The position numbers were made by a program, and so were the translations under genes. A stretch of 64,000 bases of DNA, from contig NZ_BPIG01000002.1 of the NCBI RefSeq assembly GCF_026003995.1, forward strand, positions 372,001 to 436,000, written 5' to 3'. The DNA is from Tepidiforma sp. (lineage in GTDB: Bacteria > Chloroflexota > Dehalococcoidia > Tepidiformales > Tepidiformaceae). The notes under the pieces are model-generated. The model was given only the letters and a program-made list of their open reading frames with translations, had not been told where the DNA came from and ran no database searches. This document shows, one piece after another, positions 53,587 to 60,210 of this stretch (positions within the stretch are counted from its first letter, which is position 1; each line of letters starts with the position of its first letter).

Positions 53587-53841
53587 CTATTCCGAACCGG
53601 CCGAGACCGCCTCCGCCGGCCGGTCGTCCCCCTTCTTCACCCGCTCCATGTGCTCCAGCCCCTGCATGCTGAAGCCGAGATCCCCCAGCTCGCACAGGAA
53701 ACTGCAGTACGTCAGCCGCAGCGCGCTCGTCGATTTCGACGGCGTATACGAGAGGTTGCACCGCTTGCACCGGATCAGCCCGGTGAATTCGGCGTCCCGC
53801 CCGAGGGGAATCGTTTGTTCGCGGTCGTCCGTTGCGTTCAT
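53587..53841 (-). CDS. Small cysteine-containing protein, possible zinc ribbon
   Basis: An 84-residue protein, MNATDDREQTIPLGRDAEF at the start, with IRCKRC and later TYCSFLC spaced like a zinc ribbon. The remainder is polar. Reading from ATG 53841 rather than 53874 is preferred as a purine-rich GGAAGGGA precedes it. A strong terminator follows. No family recognised. Confidence 0.6.
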   Translation of the reverse strand: MNATDDREQTIPLGRDAEFTGLIRCKRCNLSYTPSKSTSALRLTYCSFLCELGDLGFSMQGLEHMERVKKGDDRPAEAVSAGSE

Positions 53842-54009
53842 CGCATCGTCCCTTCCATCTACAGTATGCGGCACCCGCCCGCAACGCGCTCATCGGCGCA
53901 CCCGCACTTCTTGCTCCCCTCCAACACTCCTGCCCTGTTCCATCTCGACTTGCCGGCCGAACCTGCTCCCGGTAGCGTGATCGCAGCGTTAACGCGACAG
54001 CGTCCCGCC

Positions 54010-54786
54010 ATGGCCGAATCCACCGCCGCGCCGCCACAGGTCGCCCGCCGCCTCAGCACCATCGCCGCCGAGGCCGGCCTCACCGCGGCCTTCATGCTCG
54101 TCTACTTCTTCCTCCGCGGCGTCCGGCCCGATGACGTCGATGCCGCCGTCGCCCGCAGCCTCCGCCTCATCCACGTCGAACAGCAGCTCGGCCTCTTTCT
54201 CGAAGTCCGCTGGCAGGCCGCCTTCCTCCAGAGCGGCCCCGCGATGGCCGTCGCCAACTGGGTCTACGCCTGGGGGCACTACCCGGTCATGCTCCTCATC
54301 GGCGCCTGGCTCCTCTGGAAGGACCCGGTCCGCTTCCGCTTCGTCCGCAACGTCCTCGTCGTCTCCGCGCTCATCGGCATCGCCGCCTACTGGCTCCTGC
54401 CCGCCGCGCCGCCCCGCCTCATGGCCCTTCACGGCTACGATTTCGGCTTCGTCGATACCGTCCATGGCGCCGCGAGCACGGTGAACTACTTCCAGCCCGG
54501 CCCGTTCGTGAACGACTACGCCGCCCTCCCCAGCTTCCACTTCGGCTGGATCCTGCTCTCCTCGATGGCCGTCTGGGTCAACACCCGCAGCCGCCTCCTC
54601 CGCGCCGGCGCGGCCGCCATGTCCGCGGTCATGTGGTGGGCCGTCACCGTCACCGGCAACCACTACTTCTTCGATATGGTGATGGGCGGCCTCGTCGTCA
54701 TCCTCTCCTGGTGGCTCGTCGCCAGCCTCGGCGACGTCCGCCTCCGCCGCCTCCCCGCCGCCGTCAGCGAACGCCTGCGCTGGTGA
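54010..54786 (+). CDS. PAP2-superfamily membrane phosphatase/phosphotransferase
   Basis: A 258-residue membrane protein with about six transmembrane segments. AALPSFHFGWILLSS (SxxxH motif region) and TVTGNHYFFDMVMGG (the later H-xxx-D motif) are the catalytic segments of the PAP2_3 (Aur1/Ipt1-like) branch, which acts on lipid phosphates or transfers inositol phosphate. Start at 54010. Its last 23 nt overlap the convergent small zinc protein gene. Confidence 0.83.
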   Translation: MAESTAAPPQVARRLSTIAAEAGLTAAFMLVYFFLRGVRPDDVDAAVARSLRLIHVEQQLGLFLEVRWQAAFLQSGPAMAVANWVYAWGHYPVMLLIGAWLLWKDPVRFRFVRNVLVVSALIGIAAYWLLPAAPPRLMALHGYDFGFVDTVHGAASTVNYFQPGPFVNDYAALPSFHFGWILLSSMAVWVNTRSRLLRAGAAAMSAVMWWAVTVTGNHYFFDMVMGGLVVILSWWLVASLGDVRLRRLPAAVSERLRW

Positions 54787-55012
54787 TGCCCCGTCCTGGG
54801 CACGCGCCGCGGCCCGCCAGCGCCGCTTCGAACCCGGGCAGCGGCGCCCCCGCCCGCGGCCGGGCCCCGCGCCGCTGCCGCCGCGCCCGCTCCCGCAGCG
54901 CCCGCAGGTAGGCCCGCTCGAACAGCTCCGAGCACGCCCCGCAAATCCCGTGCGACACCTGCCCCTCTCCCTCGACGAGCACTGCGCCGCACCACGCACA
55001 CACCACGCGCAT
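54764..55012 (-). CDS. Small zinc-ribbon protein with basic tail
   Basis: An 82-residue protein starting MRVVCAWCGAVLVEGEG, with CAWC and CGAC (GICGACSEL) as a four-cysteine zinc ribbon, followed by an Arg-rich region (RALRERARRQRRG). GGAGG lies 8 nt before the ATG. The basic tail suggests nucleic-acid binding. Overlaps the PAP2 3' end. Family unknown. Confidence 0.6.
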   Translation of the reverse strand: MRVVCAWCGAVLVEGEGQVSHGICGACSELFERAYLRALRERARRQRRGARPRAGAPLPGFEAALAGRGACPGRGITSAGVR

Positions 55013-55074
55013 CGCACGACCTCCAGCCGAAATTCGGGCGCACCACCATCCTCCCCCGGTCCCCTGCCCTGCCG

Positions 55075-55096
55075 CTATCGGGGGTTCCCCCGATAG
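55075..55096. promoter_or_regulatory. Perfect 10-bp inverted repeat, candidate operator
   Basis: CTATCGGGGG (55075-55084), TT, CCCCCGATAG (55087-55096). It lies between the divergent zinc-ribbon gene (55012) and the membrane-protein gene (55172) and shares GGGGTTCCCCCGAT with the site at 49088. Too GC-rich and short-looped for a normal terminator; a dimeric regulator site is likelier. Confidence 0.5.
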
Positions 55097-55159
55097 GAGG
55101 CCCGGTGCGTAAACGCTTCGAAAATCGTCGGCGCCGATTCGCGCAGCCGCCGCCTCCGC

Positions 55160-55165
55160 TACACT
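55160..55165 (+). promoter_or_regulatory. -10 hexamer TACACT, leaderless spacing
   Basis: TACACT is followed by CGCCCC and the GTG at 55172, a 6-nt gap; the same hexamer and gap occur before the acetyltransferase at 57621. Confidence 0.5.
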
Positions 55166-55171
55166 CGCCCC

Positions 55172-56020
55172 GTGGCCCAGTCCCCGGCCGAAGGCCCGCG
55201 CGCCCTCATCGACGAGCTCACCCGCCAGCTCGACACCACCCGCCGCCTCCTCACGTCCGGCCCCGACGACATCGCCGAGCGCGCCCTCGCCGGCTTCGAA
55301 CCGGAGGCCGGCGCCGAAGCCCGCATCGCCGCCAGCCTCGCCGCGCCGCCGCTCGCCGATCCCGCCGCCTTCCCCGCCGCTCACCGCCTCGCCGTCCGCG
55401 CGCTCGAAGTCCTCGACCGCGAAGCCGCGCGGGACGTCCCCGTCAGCCGCCGCTACTGGCGGTTCCGGCCCCTCGCCAGCCTCGCCGCCGGGTTCGTCGC
55501 CGGCTACATCACGCGCGGCTACGCCCGCGCCGTCGCGCACCGGCTCGCCGTCCTCTACGCCCGCCGCGAGGCCCAGTGTCTGCCCGGCACTCCGGAGCGC
55601 GCCAGCCTCGCCCGCGCCCGCGCCGAGATGGACCGCCTCCTCCCCGGCTTCGCCGGGGGCGGCGCCGGCGTCCCCGCGCTCGTCGCCGGCGGCGCCGTCG
55701 TCCCGCTCCTCGCTTCCCTTGGCCAGTACCTCGGCGCCATCGACGTTCTCGCCCGGCCGGTTATCGCCGCTCTCTTCGGGAGCCTCTTCCTCCTCTTCCT
55801 TCTGCTCTCCTCGCTGCTCCTCACGGGCGCGCGCTTCGCCCACCGCCGCGCGGCGCTCGTGATGCGCCAGCCGCTCGCCGCCCTCTGGGCCGCCATCGGC
55901 GACGCCGGCGACCCGCCCGAAGACGACGCCCGGCTCTTCGCCGCCGTCGCCATTCTCCTCACCGGCGCCGTCTGGCTCGTGATCCCCGCGGCCGCGGTGA
56001 CCCTCTACCTGCTCGCCTGA
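55172..56020 (+). CDS. Membrane protein of unknown function
   Basis: A 282-residue protein I do not recognise. The N-terminal ~105 residues are soluble and Ala/Arg-rich. Then short hydrophobic segments around 108-120 and 165-185, a strong one near 205-230 (ALFGSLFLLFLLLSSLLL) and a last at 258-280. Likely two or three membrane spans with cytoplasmic N-terminus. GTG start with leaderless promoter. Convergent with purM by 22 nt. Confidence 0.65.
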   Translation: MAQSPAEGPRALIDELTRQLDTTRRLLTSGPDDIAERALAGFEPEAGAEARIAASLAAPPLADPAAFPAAHRLAVRALEVLDREAARDVPVSRRYWRFRPLASLAAGFVAGYITRGYARAVAHRLAVLYARREAQCLPGTPERASLARARAEMDRLLPGFAGGGAGVPALVAGGAVVPLLASLGQYLGAIDVLARPVIAALFGSLFLLFLLLSSLLLTGARFAHRRAALVMRQPLAALWAAIGDAGDPPEDDARLFAAVAILLTGAVWLVIPAAAVTLYLLA

Positions 56021-56042
56021 GCCCGCGCCGCGTCCGCTCCGC

Positions 56043-57092
56043 TCACTCCAGCCCGAGCAGCTCGACCGGCCTGCCGGTCCACGCCCGCACCTCGCCGACG
56101 CGCACCGCTCCCGGGATCGCGGCCAGCACCGCCTCCGCGTCCTCCGCCCCCACCATGAGCACCATGCCGATGCCCATGTTGAACACCTCGTACATCTCCT
56201 CCGCCGCCACCCGGCCCCGCGCCGCGATCAGCCGGAAGATGCCGGGCACCTCCCACGCGCGCGTATCGATGACCGCCGTCACGCCCGCGGGCAAAATGCG
56301 CGGCACGTTCTCCCGGTAGCCCCCGCCCGTGATGTGCGCCATCCCCCGCACCATCCCGATGACCGGCCGGACCTCCTTCGCGTACGGCCGGTGGGTCGCC
56401 AGCAAGGCCTCCCCGAGCGTCGCCCCGGCCAGCTCCGGCGGCCGCTCCTCGAGCCGGCGGCGCGTCTCCCCCGGCGGTTCGCCGTTCGCCACGTCCAGCG
56501 CACGGCGCGCCAGCGAAAAGCCGTTCGTGTGCAGGCCCGAACTCGGCAGCCCGATGAGCGCGTCCCCCGGCCGGATGCGCGAGCCGTCGATGATCGCGTC
56601 CCGCTCCACCACGCCGACGATGAACCCGGCGAGGTCGAACTCCCCCGGCGGGTAGACGTCCGGCATGTCCGCCGTCTCGCCCCCGAGCAGCGCGCAGCCC
56701 GCCTCCGCGCAGGCGTTCGCCACCCCTTCGACAAGTGCCTCCTTCTGCGCGTTCGAAAGCCCGTTCCCCGCGATGTAGTCGAGGAAAAAGAGCGGCTCGG
56801 CCCCGCAGACGAGGATGTCGTTGATGCTGTGTCCGAGGATGTCCGGCCCGCAGAGGTCGAGCCGGTCCGCCGCCAGCTGCAGCTTCACCTTCGTGCCGAT
56901 GCCGTCCGCACTTGCCGAGAGCACCGGGTCGCGGTAGCGGTCCCCGAGCCGGAACAGCCCGGAGAACGGCCCCGCATCGCTCAGCACCTCCGGCCGCCGC
57001 GCCCGCGCGAGAATGCCCGGCAGCCGCCGCGCGAACACGCTCCGCGCCGCGATGTCGACCCCCGCCTCGGCGTACTTCCGTTCCCCGGTCAC
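56043..57092 (-). CDS. purM: Phosphoribosylformylglycinamidine cyclo-ligase
   Basis: A 349-residue PurM (AIR synthase), fifth step of purine synthesis, using ATP to close FGAM. YAEAGVDI, SADGIGTKVKLQ, HSINDILVCGAEPLFFLDY, GGETADMPDVYPPGEFDLAG and ITGGGYRENVPR are characteristic. GTG start at 57092; TAGGCT (antisense at 57099-57104) is exactly 6 nt upstream, so leaderless. A repeat element begins 60 nt beyond its start. Confidence 0.95.
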   Translation of the reverse strand: MTGERKYAEAGVDIAARSVFARRLPGILARARRPEVLSDAGPFSGLFRLGDRYRDPVLSASADGIGTKVKLQLAADRLDLCGPDILGHSINDILVCGAEPLFFLDYIAGNGLSNAQKEALVEGVANACAEAGCALLGGETADMPDVYPPGEFDLAGFIVGVVERDAIIDGSRIRPGDALIGLPSSGLHTNGFSLARRALDVANGEPPGETRRRLEERPPELAGATLGEALLATHRPYAKEVRPVIGMVRGMAHITGGGYRENVPRILPAGVTAVIDTRAWEVPGIFRLIAARGRVAAEEMYEVFNMGIGMVLMVGAEDAEAVLAAIPGAVRVGEVRAWTGRPVELLGLE

Positions 57093-57098
57093 GCCATC

Positions 57099-57104
57099 AG
57101 CCTA
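57099..57104 (-). promoter_or_regulatory. -10 hexamer TAGGCT, leaderless spacing (purM)
   Basis: On the - strand TAGGCT is followed by GATGGC and the purM GTG. No purine riboswitch can be fitted, since there is no leader. Confidence 0.5.
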
Positions 57105-57249
57105 CCAGAGCCCGCCGCACCGGGCAGCCCGCCCCGCGTCGCCCCGGCCGCCCCCGCGGGATGCCGCGGGCTCAGCCGCCCGCGGCGCGGGGTGGCTCGC
57201 CGCCTGCCGGCGGCTTCGCCGCGGGATGCCGGCGCTCCGCGCCGGCGCG

Positions 57250-57298
57250 GGAGGTTGGAGGTTGGAGGTTGGAGGTTGGAGGTTGGAGGTTGGAGGTT
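57250..57298. repeat. (GGAGGTT)7 tandem array
   Basis: Seven exact copies of the 7-bp unit GGAGGTT. Copy B of the element has four. The paired-G runs could form a two-tetrad G-quadruplex, and a length-variable tract is a natural strain marker. Confidence 0.9.
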
Positions 57299-57326
57299 GA
57301 TACTCCCTCCCCGTTCCCCGCTCGCG

Positions 57327-57360
57327 ACTCCCAACTCCCAACTCCCAACTCCCAACTCCG
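57327..57360. repeat. (ACTCCCA)4 tandem array
   Basis: Four exact ACTCCCA units followed by ACTCCG. The pyrimidine-rich heptad is nearly the complement of the GGAGGTT array, so the two tracts may pair imperfectly in a single strand. The same heptad reappears in the leader of the hydratase gene at 60174. Confidence 0.85.
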
Positions 57361-57608
57361 TAGTCGCGGGCCTCCGTGCCCGCGGAGGGCCGGCGAGGCC
57401 CACCCGGGCGTTCGCATCCAACCGCCACCCGCCTCCCGGTTCCCGTCCCCCGGTTCCCGGTTCCCGCCTCCCGGTTCCCGCCTCCCGGTTCCCGCCACAC
57501 GCCTCCCGCCTCCACCGCCGCCGCGGAGCGGCGGCATCCCGCGGCGCCGCCGCCGAAGGCGGCCAGCCATCCCCCGCCGCGGCACCCGCCGCGGCACCCC
57601 GCTTCCAC

Positions 57609-57614
57609 TACACT
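57609..57614 (+). promoter_or_regulatory. -10 hexamer TACACT, leaderless spacing (GNAT)
   Basis: TACACT is followed by CCCCGC and the GTG at 57621. It lies just outside the right end of repeat copy A; copy B is also followed by a TACACT at 60163, so element and promoter keep the same order. Confidence 0.55.
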
Positions 57615-57620
57615 CCCCGC

Positions 57621-58298
57621 GTGACCCGCGAATCCCCCGCCCGCCGTACGCCGGTCCTCGAAGGCGAAGGCCTCGTCCTCCGGCCGTGGGACGCGGAGCT
57701 CGTGGCCGCGATGGCCCGCTGGGGCGAGTACGGCTTTCCCTACCACGCCTTCGACCTCGGCTACCTCCGCGACCCCGCGCGCGCGGCCGCCGAGCTCCGC
57801 GAGCGGACCGCCCCCGGGCGCCACCGCCACTACGTCGCGGTCGAAGCCGGCCAGCCGGTCGGCCGCTGCTCCGTCAACCTCGAAGACGACGCGGGCCTCT
57901 ACCTCTGGGCCGTCCACGTCCCGCCCGAACACCAGGGCCGCGGCGTCGCCCGCCGCATGCTCGCCGTCCTGATGCGCGCCCTCGAGGCCGAGTTCCCCGG
58001 CCGCGACTTCGTCCTCACCTCGAACACCTTCGCCGTCCGCGCCCACCGCGCCTACCTGGCGCTCGGCTTCCGCATCACCGAAACCCGCTGGCAGGTCGAC
58101 CGCGAAATCGCCGAGCGCCTCTGGCGCGTCACCGATGCCGAACGCGCGCCGCTCGCCCGCCACATCCGCTTCCACGACGGCCGCTGGCAGGTCCGCGCCT
58201 ACGTCTTCCGCCGGGTCCCCGGTGCGCCGATGGACCTCGCCGTCGCTCAGCCCGGCGGCGAAAGCGGGCAGCGGCCGCAGGCGCCCTTCGCGCAGTAG
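57621..58298 (+). CDS. GNAT acetyltransferase
   Basis: A 225-residue GNAT: LVLRPWDAELVAAMARWGEYG, LWAVHVPPEHQGRGVARRML (acetyl-CoA loop HQGRGVA), AHRAYLALGFRITETRW. The ~60-residue C-terminal extension is unusual and unassigned. GTG start at 57621 fits the leaderless pattern. Its last 52 nt overlap the convergent DUF2851 gene. Substrate unknown. Confidence 0.8.
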   Translation: MTRESPARRTPVLEGEGLVLRPWDAELVAAMARWGEYGFPYHAFDLGYLRDPARAAAELRERTAPGRHRHYVAVEAGQPVGRCSVNLEDDAGLYLWAVHVPPEHQGRGVARRMLAVLMRALEAEFPGRDFVLTSNTFAVRAHRAYLALGFRITETRWQVDREIAERLWRVTDAERAPLARHIRFHDGRWQVRAYVFRRVPGAPMDLAVAQPGGESGQRPQAPFAQ

Positions 58299-59413
58299 TC
58301 CGCCTGGAGCAGCAGCCCGCCCTGCAGCAGCCCCGCCGAGGCGAACAGCGCCGCGTCCTTCCCGCCGAGCCACCGTTCGAGCGGCCGCAGCTTCCCGTAC
58401 GTCTCCGGCGATGGCAGGGCCGCCCACGCGGCCTCCGCCTCCGCCTCGCTCCACGCGCCGGTCGCCAGCGCCGCGGGGATGACGGCGTTCACGAACACCT
58501 CGATCGCCGAGCCTCGCCCGATCCCTGCTCCAGCCGCCGCGCGCCACCCGGCCCCTGCCGCGAGCACGGCCGGCCAGCCCGGGCTGGAGCCCGGCGGCCA
58601 CCAGCGGTCGATGAGCTGCGCGAGGCCCTCCAGCCGCTTCGCCGGGGCAGCCGCCGGCCGCCACCGCCCCGCAGCAGCGCTGGCCGCTCCGGTCGGCAGG
58701 AGGCGCCGCAGCCCGCCCGCCAGCGCCAGCCGCCGCGCCTCACCGGTCAATCCATCGGCCTCCTCCAGCAGCGCGGCGAGCCGGAGCTTCGCCGCCGCAG
58801 CGTCCGCTGCCGCCCGGTGCGCCGGCCCGAGCAGCGCCGCGGCCGCCAGCGCCAGCAGGACGTCGCCCGGCGCGCGCCCGGCCGCGAGGAGCGCCGCCCG
58901 GTTCGCCTTCATCCGCAGCCGCCGCTGGCCCATCGCGCGGAGCCGCCCCGCGACATCGACCCCCGCAGCGCGCGCGAAGGCGCAGGGCGGCACGAACCCC
59001 GCGCCCGGCTCCGGCGGCGGCCCGAGCACGAGGAGGGGCACCCGCCGCCCGCTGGCGTGCGGCGTCGCAGCGAGCGGCAGGTCGTTCGCCGCGACGACGT
59101 GGAGCGCGACGCCCGCGTAGGCCGGGTCCCGGTCGTGCCCGTGCGCGAACCAGCCCGAATGCCGCAGGTGGACCTCCACGTCGCCCCGTACGAGGTCGCC
59201 CTCGAGGTCGAGCATCGCGTCCCGGAAATCCGGGCCGGTCCCATCGCCCGGCATCCCCGGGAAGACGACGCGCAGCGCGCGCCCGTCCGCCAGCCGCAGG
59301 GTGCCCGTCGGCGCTGCCGCCCACGCCGTCGCCAGCGCTGCCTCATCTGCGAACCCGGGTGCCGCCCTGCCGCCGCGGCGCGCCCGGGCACCAGCCGCCG
59401 GCCCGTCGCTCAC
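58247..59413 (-). CDS. DUF2851-family protein
   Basis: A 388-residue DUF2851 protein: GTGPDFRDAMLDLEGDLVRG and VEVHLRHSGWFAHGHDRDPAY near the start (residues ~55-100), and a C-terminal cysteine cluster YCAKGACGRCPLSPPG. The family is common in Bacteroidetes and Chloroflexi with no known function. GTG start at 59413 inside the XRE gene stop (GTGA). The C-terminal cysteines may bind metal. Confidence 0.8.
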   Translation of the reverse strand: MSDGPAAGARARRGGRAAPGFADEAALATAWAAAPTGTLRLADGRALRVVFPGMPGDGTGPDFRDAMLDLEGDLVRGDVEVHLRHSGWFAHGHDRDPAYAGVALHVVAANDLPLAATPHASGRRVPLLVLGPPPEPGAGFVPPCAFARAAGVDVAGRLRAMGQRRLRMKANRAALLAAGRAPGDVLLALAAAALLGPAHRAAADAAAAKLRLAALLEEADGLTGEARRLALAGGLRRLLPTGAASAAAGRWRPAAAPAKRLEGLAQLIDRWWPPGSSPGWPAVLAAGAGWRAAAGAGIGRGSAIEVFVNAVIPAALATGAWSEAEAEAAWAALPSPETYGKLRPLERWLGGKDAALFASAGLLQGGLLLQADYCAKGACGRCPLSPPG

Positions 59414-59643
59414 GGCGCATCCCCGGCGTCGTACGGCGCCCGCTCCTCGGCCAGCAGCCGCAGCAGCCGGGCGCTCGCCCCCCGCGGCCGGTGGAGCCCC
59501 GTCTCCCACTCCGAAATCGTCTGCTGCCGGACGCCGAGCCGCCGCGCCATCGCCGCCTGCGACAGCCCGAGCCGCCGCCGGAGCGCCAGCACCTCCTCGG
59601 CTGTCCAGCCCTCGCGCGAACCGTACCCCGCGCGCTCGTCCAC
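59410..59643 (-). CDS. XRE-family DNA-binding protein
   Basis: A 77-residue helix-turn-helix protein: EVLALRRRLGLSQAAMARRL, VRQQTISEWETG is the DNA-recognition core. It starts at a GTG at 59643 whose promoter carries a perfect palindrome, so it likely represses itself and the coupled DUF2851 gene. TAACAT (antisense at 59651-59656) ends 7 nt before the start. Confidence 0.82.
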   Translation of the reverse strand: MDERAGYGSREGWTAEEVLALRRRLGLSQAAMARRLGVRQQTISEWETGLHRPRGASARLLRLLAEERAPYDAGDAP

Positions 59644-59653
59644 GTGCGGGATG

Positions 59654-59671
59654 TTACACGGTTCCGTGTAA
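59654..59671. promoter_or_regulatory. XRE operator palindrome
   Basis: TTACACGG-TT-CCGTGTAA, 8-bp perfect arms, overlapping by three bases the -10 TAACAT of the XRE gene. Its place and perfection make it the probable binding site of that repressor. It abuts repeat copy B (starting 59686). Confidence 0.75.
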
Positions 59672-59780
59672 TTCCAGAAGGGGGGCGCGGGATGCCGCGG
59701 GCTCAGCCGCCCGCGGCGCGGGATGGCTCGCCGCCTGCCGGCGGCATCGCCGCGGGATGCCGGCGCTCCGCGCCGGCGCG

Positions 59781-59808
59781 GGAGGTTGGAGGTTGGAGGT
59801 TGGAGGTT
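59781..59808. repeat. (GGAGGTT)4 tandem array
   Basis: Four exact GGAGGTT units, against seven in copy A. The two copies therefore differ by whole heptads (21 bp), as expected of slippage in a tandem array. Confidence 0.9.
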
Positions 59809-59836
59809 GATACTCCCTCCCCGTTCCCCGCTCGCG

Positions 59837-59870
59837 ACTCCCAACTCCCAACTCCCAACTCCCAACTCCG
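59837..59870. repeat. (ACTCCCA)4 tandem array
   Basis: Four ACTCCCA units then ACTCCG, the same count as copy A. Confidence 0.85.
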
Positions 59871-60162
59871 TAGTCGCGGGCCTCCGTGCCCGCGGAGGGC
59901 CGGCGAGGCCCACCCGGCCGTTCGCATCCACCCTCCCCCCGCCTCCCGCCTCCCGGTTCCCGATTCCGGGGACATCCGTTGGGCGCATGGCGCCCCGCGG
60001 GGACGGAGCCCCGCGACTACGGTCGGAGGTCATCCGCTCCCCGCCTCCCGGTTCCCGCCTCCCGCGCCCAGCCTCCACCGCCGCCGCGGAGCGGCGGCAT
60101 CCCGCGGCGCCGCCGCCGAAGGCGGCCAGCCATCCCCCGCGGCGCCAGCCGCGCCACCCCGC

Positions 60163-60168
60163 TACACT
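60163..60168 (+). promoter_or_regulatory. -10 hexamer TACACT for the hydratase at 60211
   Basis: TACACT right after copy B predicts a transcript start near 60175 and a leader of about 36 nt made almost wholly of AACTCCC heptads, with no Shine-Dalgarno. Confidence 0.5.
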
Positions 60169-60173
60169 CTCCC

Positions 60174-60201
60174 AACTCCCAACTCCCAACTCCCAACTCC
60201 C
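60174..60201 (+). repeat. (AACTCCC)4 in the hydratase 5' leader
   Basis: Four exact AACTCCC units between the predicted promoter and the ATG. The unit is the ACTCCCA heptad of the repeat elements in another phase, so element-derived sequence appears to form the leader of this gene. Confidence 0.85.
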
Positions 60202-60210
60202 GAGGCTCCC

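Larger units (their letters stand above)
57155..57577. repeat. Composite palindromic repeat element, copy A
   Basis: A 423-bp non-coding element between purM and the acetyltransferase gene. Its first 266 bp and last 70 bp match copy B (59686-60140) almost exactly. The left ~70 bp and the reverse complement of the right 70 bp are about 85% alike by eye (shared GGGATGGCT and CGCGGGATGCCG), so the element has imperfect terminal inverted repeats. Internal hairpins: CCGCGGGC/GCCCGCGG, GCCGGCGC/GCGCCGGC, CCGCCGC/GCGGCGG. It holds seven GGAGGTT units, four ACTCCCA units and three GCCTCCCGGTTCCC units. No open frame in it is convincing; it looks like a MITE or a REP mosaic. Confidence 0.8.
59686..60140. 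repeat. Composite palindromic repeat element, copy B
   Basis: A 455-bp relative of copy A. Block 1 (59686-59930) equals copy A 57155-57420 but for three base changes and three fewer heptads (four GGAGGTT units); block 2 (60071-60140) is identical to 57508-57577. Between them lies a private stretch in which 59992-60022 is an inverted, imperfect copy of 59868-59898, giving an extra fold-back. The ends form the same ~70-bp imperfect inverted repeats. Located between the XRE gene and an enoyl-CoA hydratase gene. No open frame inside is credible. Confidence 0.8.

Noticed and set aside
57250..57360. Heptad arrays considered as a CRISPR array
   Set aside because: Units are 7 bp and contiguous with no spacers; no cas gene is present.
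57155..60140. Repeat elements considered as insertion sequences
   Set aside because: No transposase frame or remnant can be recognised in or between the copies, and no clear target-site duplication is seen; called repeat elements instead.
59686..60210. Possible N-terminal extension of the enoyl-CoA hydratase through the repeat
   Set aside because: The open frame upstream of 60211 is the repeat itself translated; the conserved domain begins right after the ATG at 60211.
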